DNA from: Rhodoferax sp. UBA4409
Lineage (GTDB): Bacteria > Pseudomonadota > Gammaproteobacteria > Burkholderiales > Burkholderiaceae_C
Assembly: GCA_002390825.1 (NCBI GenBank)
Contig: DGQR01000066.1
Location: 1 to 13,860 of the forward strand
DNA: 13,860 nt
Reading direction: 5' to 3'
Part shown: piece by piece, positions 12,458 through 13,860 of the stretch
Numbering within the stretch: position 1 is the stretch's first letter
How the letters are laid out: each line of letters opens with the position of its first letter
Notes under the pieces: model-generated
Databases searched by the model: none
The model's input: the letters and a program-made list of their open reading frames with translations, nothing else
Told to the model about the DNA's origin: nothing
Position numbers and translations under genes: made by a program

Positions 12458-13860
12458 ATGAGTACCCAGCAACCGACGATTATTTACACACTGACCGACG
12501 AAGCCCCCCGTTTGGCCACTGCTTCGTTCCTGCCTTTGATCCGCACATTCACTGCGCCCGCAGGCATTAACGTAGTGGAGTCGGATATTTCGGTGGCGGC
12601 GCGTGTTTTGGGCGAGTTTTCTGACTTCCTCACAGAAGACCAAAAGGTCCCCAATACCTTGGCTGAGCTGGGTAAAAAGACGCTTCAAGCGGACGCCAAC
12701 ATCATCAAGCTGCCCAACATCAGTGCTTCAGTAGGCCAGTTGGTCGCCTGTATCAAAGAGCTGCAGAGCAAGGGCTACGCGATCCCTGATTACCCTGAGA
12801 CTCCCAAAACTGACGAAGAGAAGGCGATTCGCGTCCGCTACTCCAAGTGCACAGGTAGCGCGGTCAACCCGGTTTTGCGCGAAGGTAACTCGGATCGTCG
12901 TGCACCCAAGGCAGTGAAGGAATACGCCCGCAAGAACCCGCACAGCATGGCCGAGTGGAGCCAAGCCTCTCGCTCACATGTGTCTCACATGCATGCCGGT
13001 GACTTCTACCATGGCGAAAAGTCCATCACATTGGACCGTGCGCGCGATGTCAAGATGGAGTTGATCACCAAGAGCGGCCAAACGCTGGTGCTTAAGCCCA
13101 AGGTTTCTTTGCTTGACCGCGAAGTGATCGACAGCATGTTCATGAGCAAAAAGGCCTTGCTGGAGTTCTACGAGAAGGAAATTGAAGACGCTCGCAAAAC
13201 GGGCGTGATGTTCTCGCTGCACGTCAAGGCCACCATGATGAAGGTGTCGCACCCTATCGTGTTCGGTCACTGCGTCAAGATTTTCTACAAAGACGCGTTT
13301 GCAAAGCACGGTGCCTTGTTCAAGGAATTGGGCGTCAACGTGAACAACGGCATGGCTGATCTGTACGGCAAGATCGCGACATTGCCCCAGTCCAAACAAG
13401 ACGAGATCAAGCGTGACCTGCACGCCTGCCATGAGCACCGCCCTGAGCTGGCCATGGTGGATTCCGCCAAGGGGATTACCAATTTCCACTCACCCAACGA
13501 CATCATTGTGGATGCGTCCATGCCCGCCATGATCCGTAACGGCGGCAAGATGTGGGATGCCAACGGCCGTCTGAAAGACGTGAAGGCAGTGATGCCTGAG
13601 TCCACTTTTGCCCGCATTTACCAGGAGATGATCAACTTCTGCAAATGGCACGGCAACTTTGACCCTAAGACCATGGGCACCGTGCCCAACGTAGGTTTGA
13701 TGGCTCAGCAGGCCGAGGAGTACGGATCGCACGACAAGACCTTCGAAATTTCCGAAGACGGCGTTGCGAACATTACTGATCTGGCCACAGGTGAAGTGCT
13801 GTTGAGCCAGAACGTGGAAGCGGGTGACATCTGGCGCATGTGCCAGGTCAAGGACGCCGC
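12458..13860 (+). CDS. Isocitrate dehydrogenase (NADP+), monomeric type, N-terminal two thirds, cut by window edge
   Basis: The first 467 codons of a gene normally about 740 codons long are present; it is open to the right edge. The enzyme oxidises isocitrate to 2-oxoglutarate with NADP+ in the citric acid cycle, as a single large chain unlike the common dimeric Icd. The start MSTQQPTIIYTLTDEAPRLAT is characteristic of the monomeric family. The substrate-binding stretch SAVNPVLREGNSDRR is at residues 134-148. Asp352 in VDASMPAMIRNGG corresponds to the metal-binding Asp350 of the Azotobacter enzyme, by an offset of two. Other family segments are HVSHMHAGDFYHGEKS and MFSLHVKATMMKVSHPIVFGH. GGAG lies seven bases before the ATG. 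It is separated from sodB by a terminator and a 190-base spacer, so it has its own promoter. Confidence 0.96.
   Translation, partial: MSTQQPTIIYTLTDEAPRLATASFLPLIRTFTAPAGINVVESDISVAARVLGEFSDFLTEDQKVPNTLAELGKKTLQADANIIKLPNISASVGQLVACIKELQSKGYAIPDYPETPKTDEEKAIRVRYSKCTGSAVNPVLREGNSDRRAPKAVKEYARKNPHSMAEWSQASRSHVSHMHAGDFYHGEKSITLDRARDVKMELITKSGQTLVLKPKVSLLDREVIDSMFMSKKALLEFYEKEIEDARKTGVMFSLHVKATMMKVSHPIVFGHCVKIFYKDAFAKHGALFKELGVNVNNGMADLYGKIATLPQSKQDEIKRDLHACHEHRPELAMVDSAKGITNFHSPNDIIVDASMPAMIRNGGKMWDANGRLKDVKAVMPESTFARIYQEMINFCKWHGNFDPKTMGTVPNVGLMAQQAEEYGSHDKTFEISEDGVANITDLATGEVLLSQNVEAGDIWRMCQVKDA

Noticed and set aside
12974..13489. A 171-codon open frame on the minus strand
   Set aside because: It is antisense to the clearly recognised isocitrate dehydrogenase and is rich in His and Val, as expected of a shadow frame.

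Overview
The window looks like core chromosome of a betaproteobacterium of the order Burkholderiales, most likely Comamonadaceae (Rhodoferax-like). This rests on the gene order exbB-exbD-lpxK-Trm112-like-kdsB-adk with divergent xseA-sodB, on the LexA sequence, and on a monomeric NADP-dependent isocitrate dehydrogenase. It is an inference from remembered synteny and protein character; no database search was possible. I saw no tRNA, rRNA, CRISPR array, insertion sequence, prophage gene or integration site.

Left part (1-4039). On the minus strand a Crp/Fnr-family regulator (163-939) runs into a phosphotransferase-family kinase (1-142) that the left edge cuts. Divergent from the regulator is a FimV-like protein with a signal peptide, one membrane span and a tetratricopeptide-like C-terminal part (1043-2992). 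It converges on a D-2-hydroxyacid dehydrogenase (3023-4039, minus).

SOS locus (4086-6186). lexA (4429-5103, minus) is followed 13 bases downstream by a small unrecognised gene (4086-4415) with an excellent ribosome binding site. A cytoplasmic asparaginase (5209-6186, plus) is divergent from lexA. The 105-base gap between them holds three tandem CTGT-N8-(A/C)CA(C/G) sites, so LexA probably represses its own gene and may also touch the asparaginase promoter. A hairpin terminator at 6188-6209 separates the asparaginase from the convergent adk.

Envelope and housekeeping operon (6228-10080, minus). Transcription order is exbB, exbD, lpxK, a 60-residue Trm112/YcaR-like protein, kdsB and adk. The genes overlap or lie a few bases apart up to kdsB, and adk follows after 141 bases. 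LpxK (lipid A 4'-kinase) and KdsB (CMP-Kdo synthesis) feed lipopolysaccharide assembly. ExbB/ExbD form a proton-driven inner-membrane motor. adk supplies adenylate kinase.

Right part (10289-13860, plus). xseA (large subunit of exonuclease VII) diverges from exbB and is followed by sodB (iron superoxide dismutase), which ends at a clear terminator (12232-12267). A 190-base spacer with two copies of the palindrome AATGCATT leads to the monomeric isocitrate dehydrogenase, cut by the right edge.

No obviously new multi-gene system is visible. The points most worth a second look are the triple LexA site shared by lexA and the asparaginase, the small gene downstream of lexA, the unusual FimV-like protein, the cysteine-poor Trm112-like protein and the twin palindrome before the isocitrate dehydrogenase.
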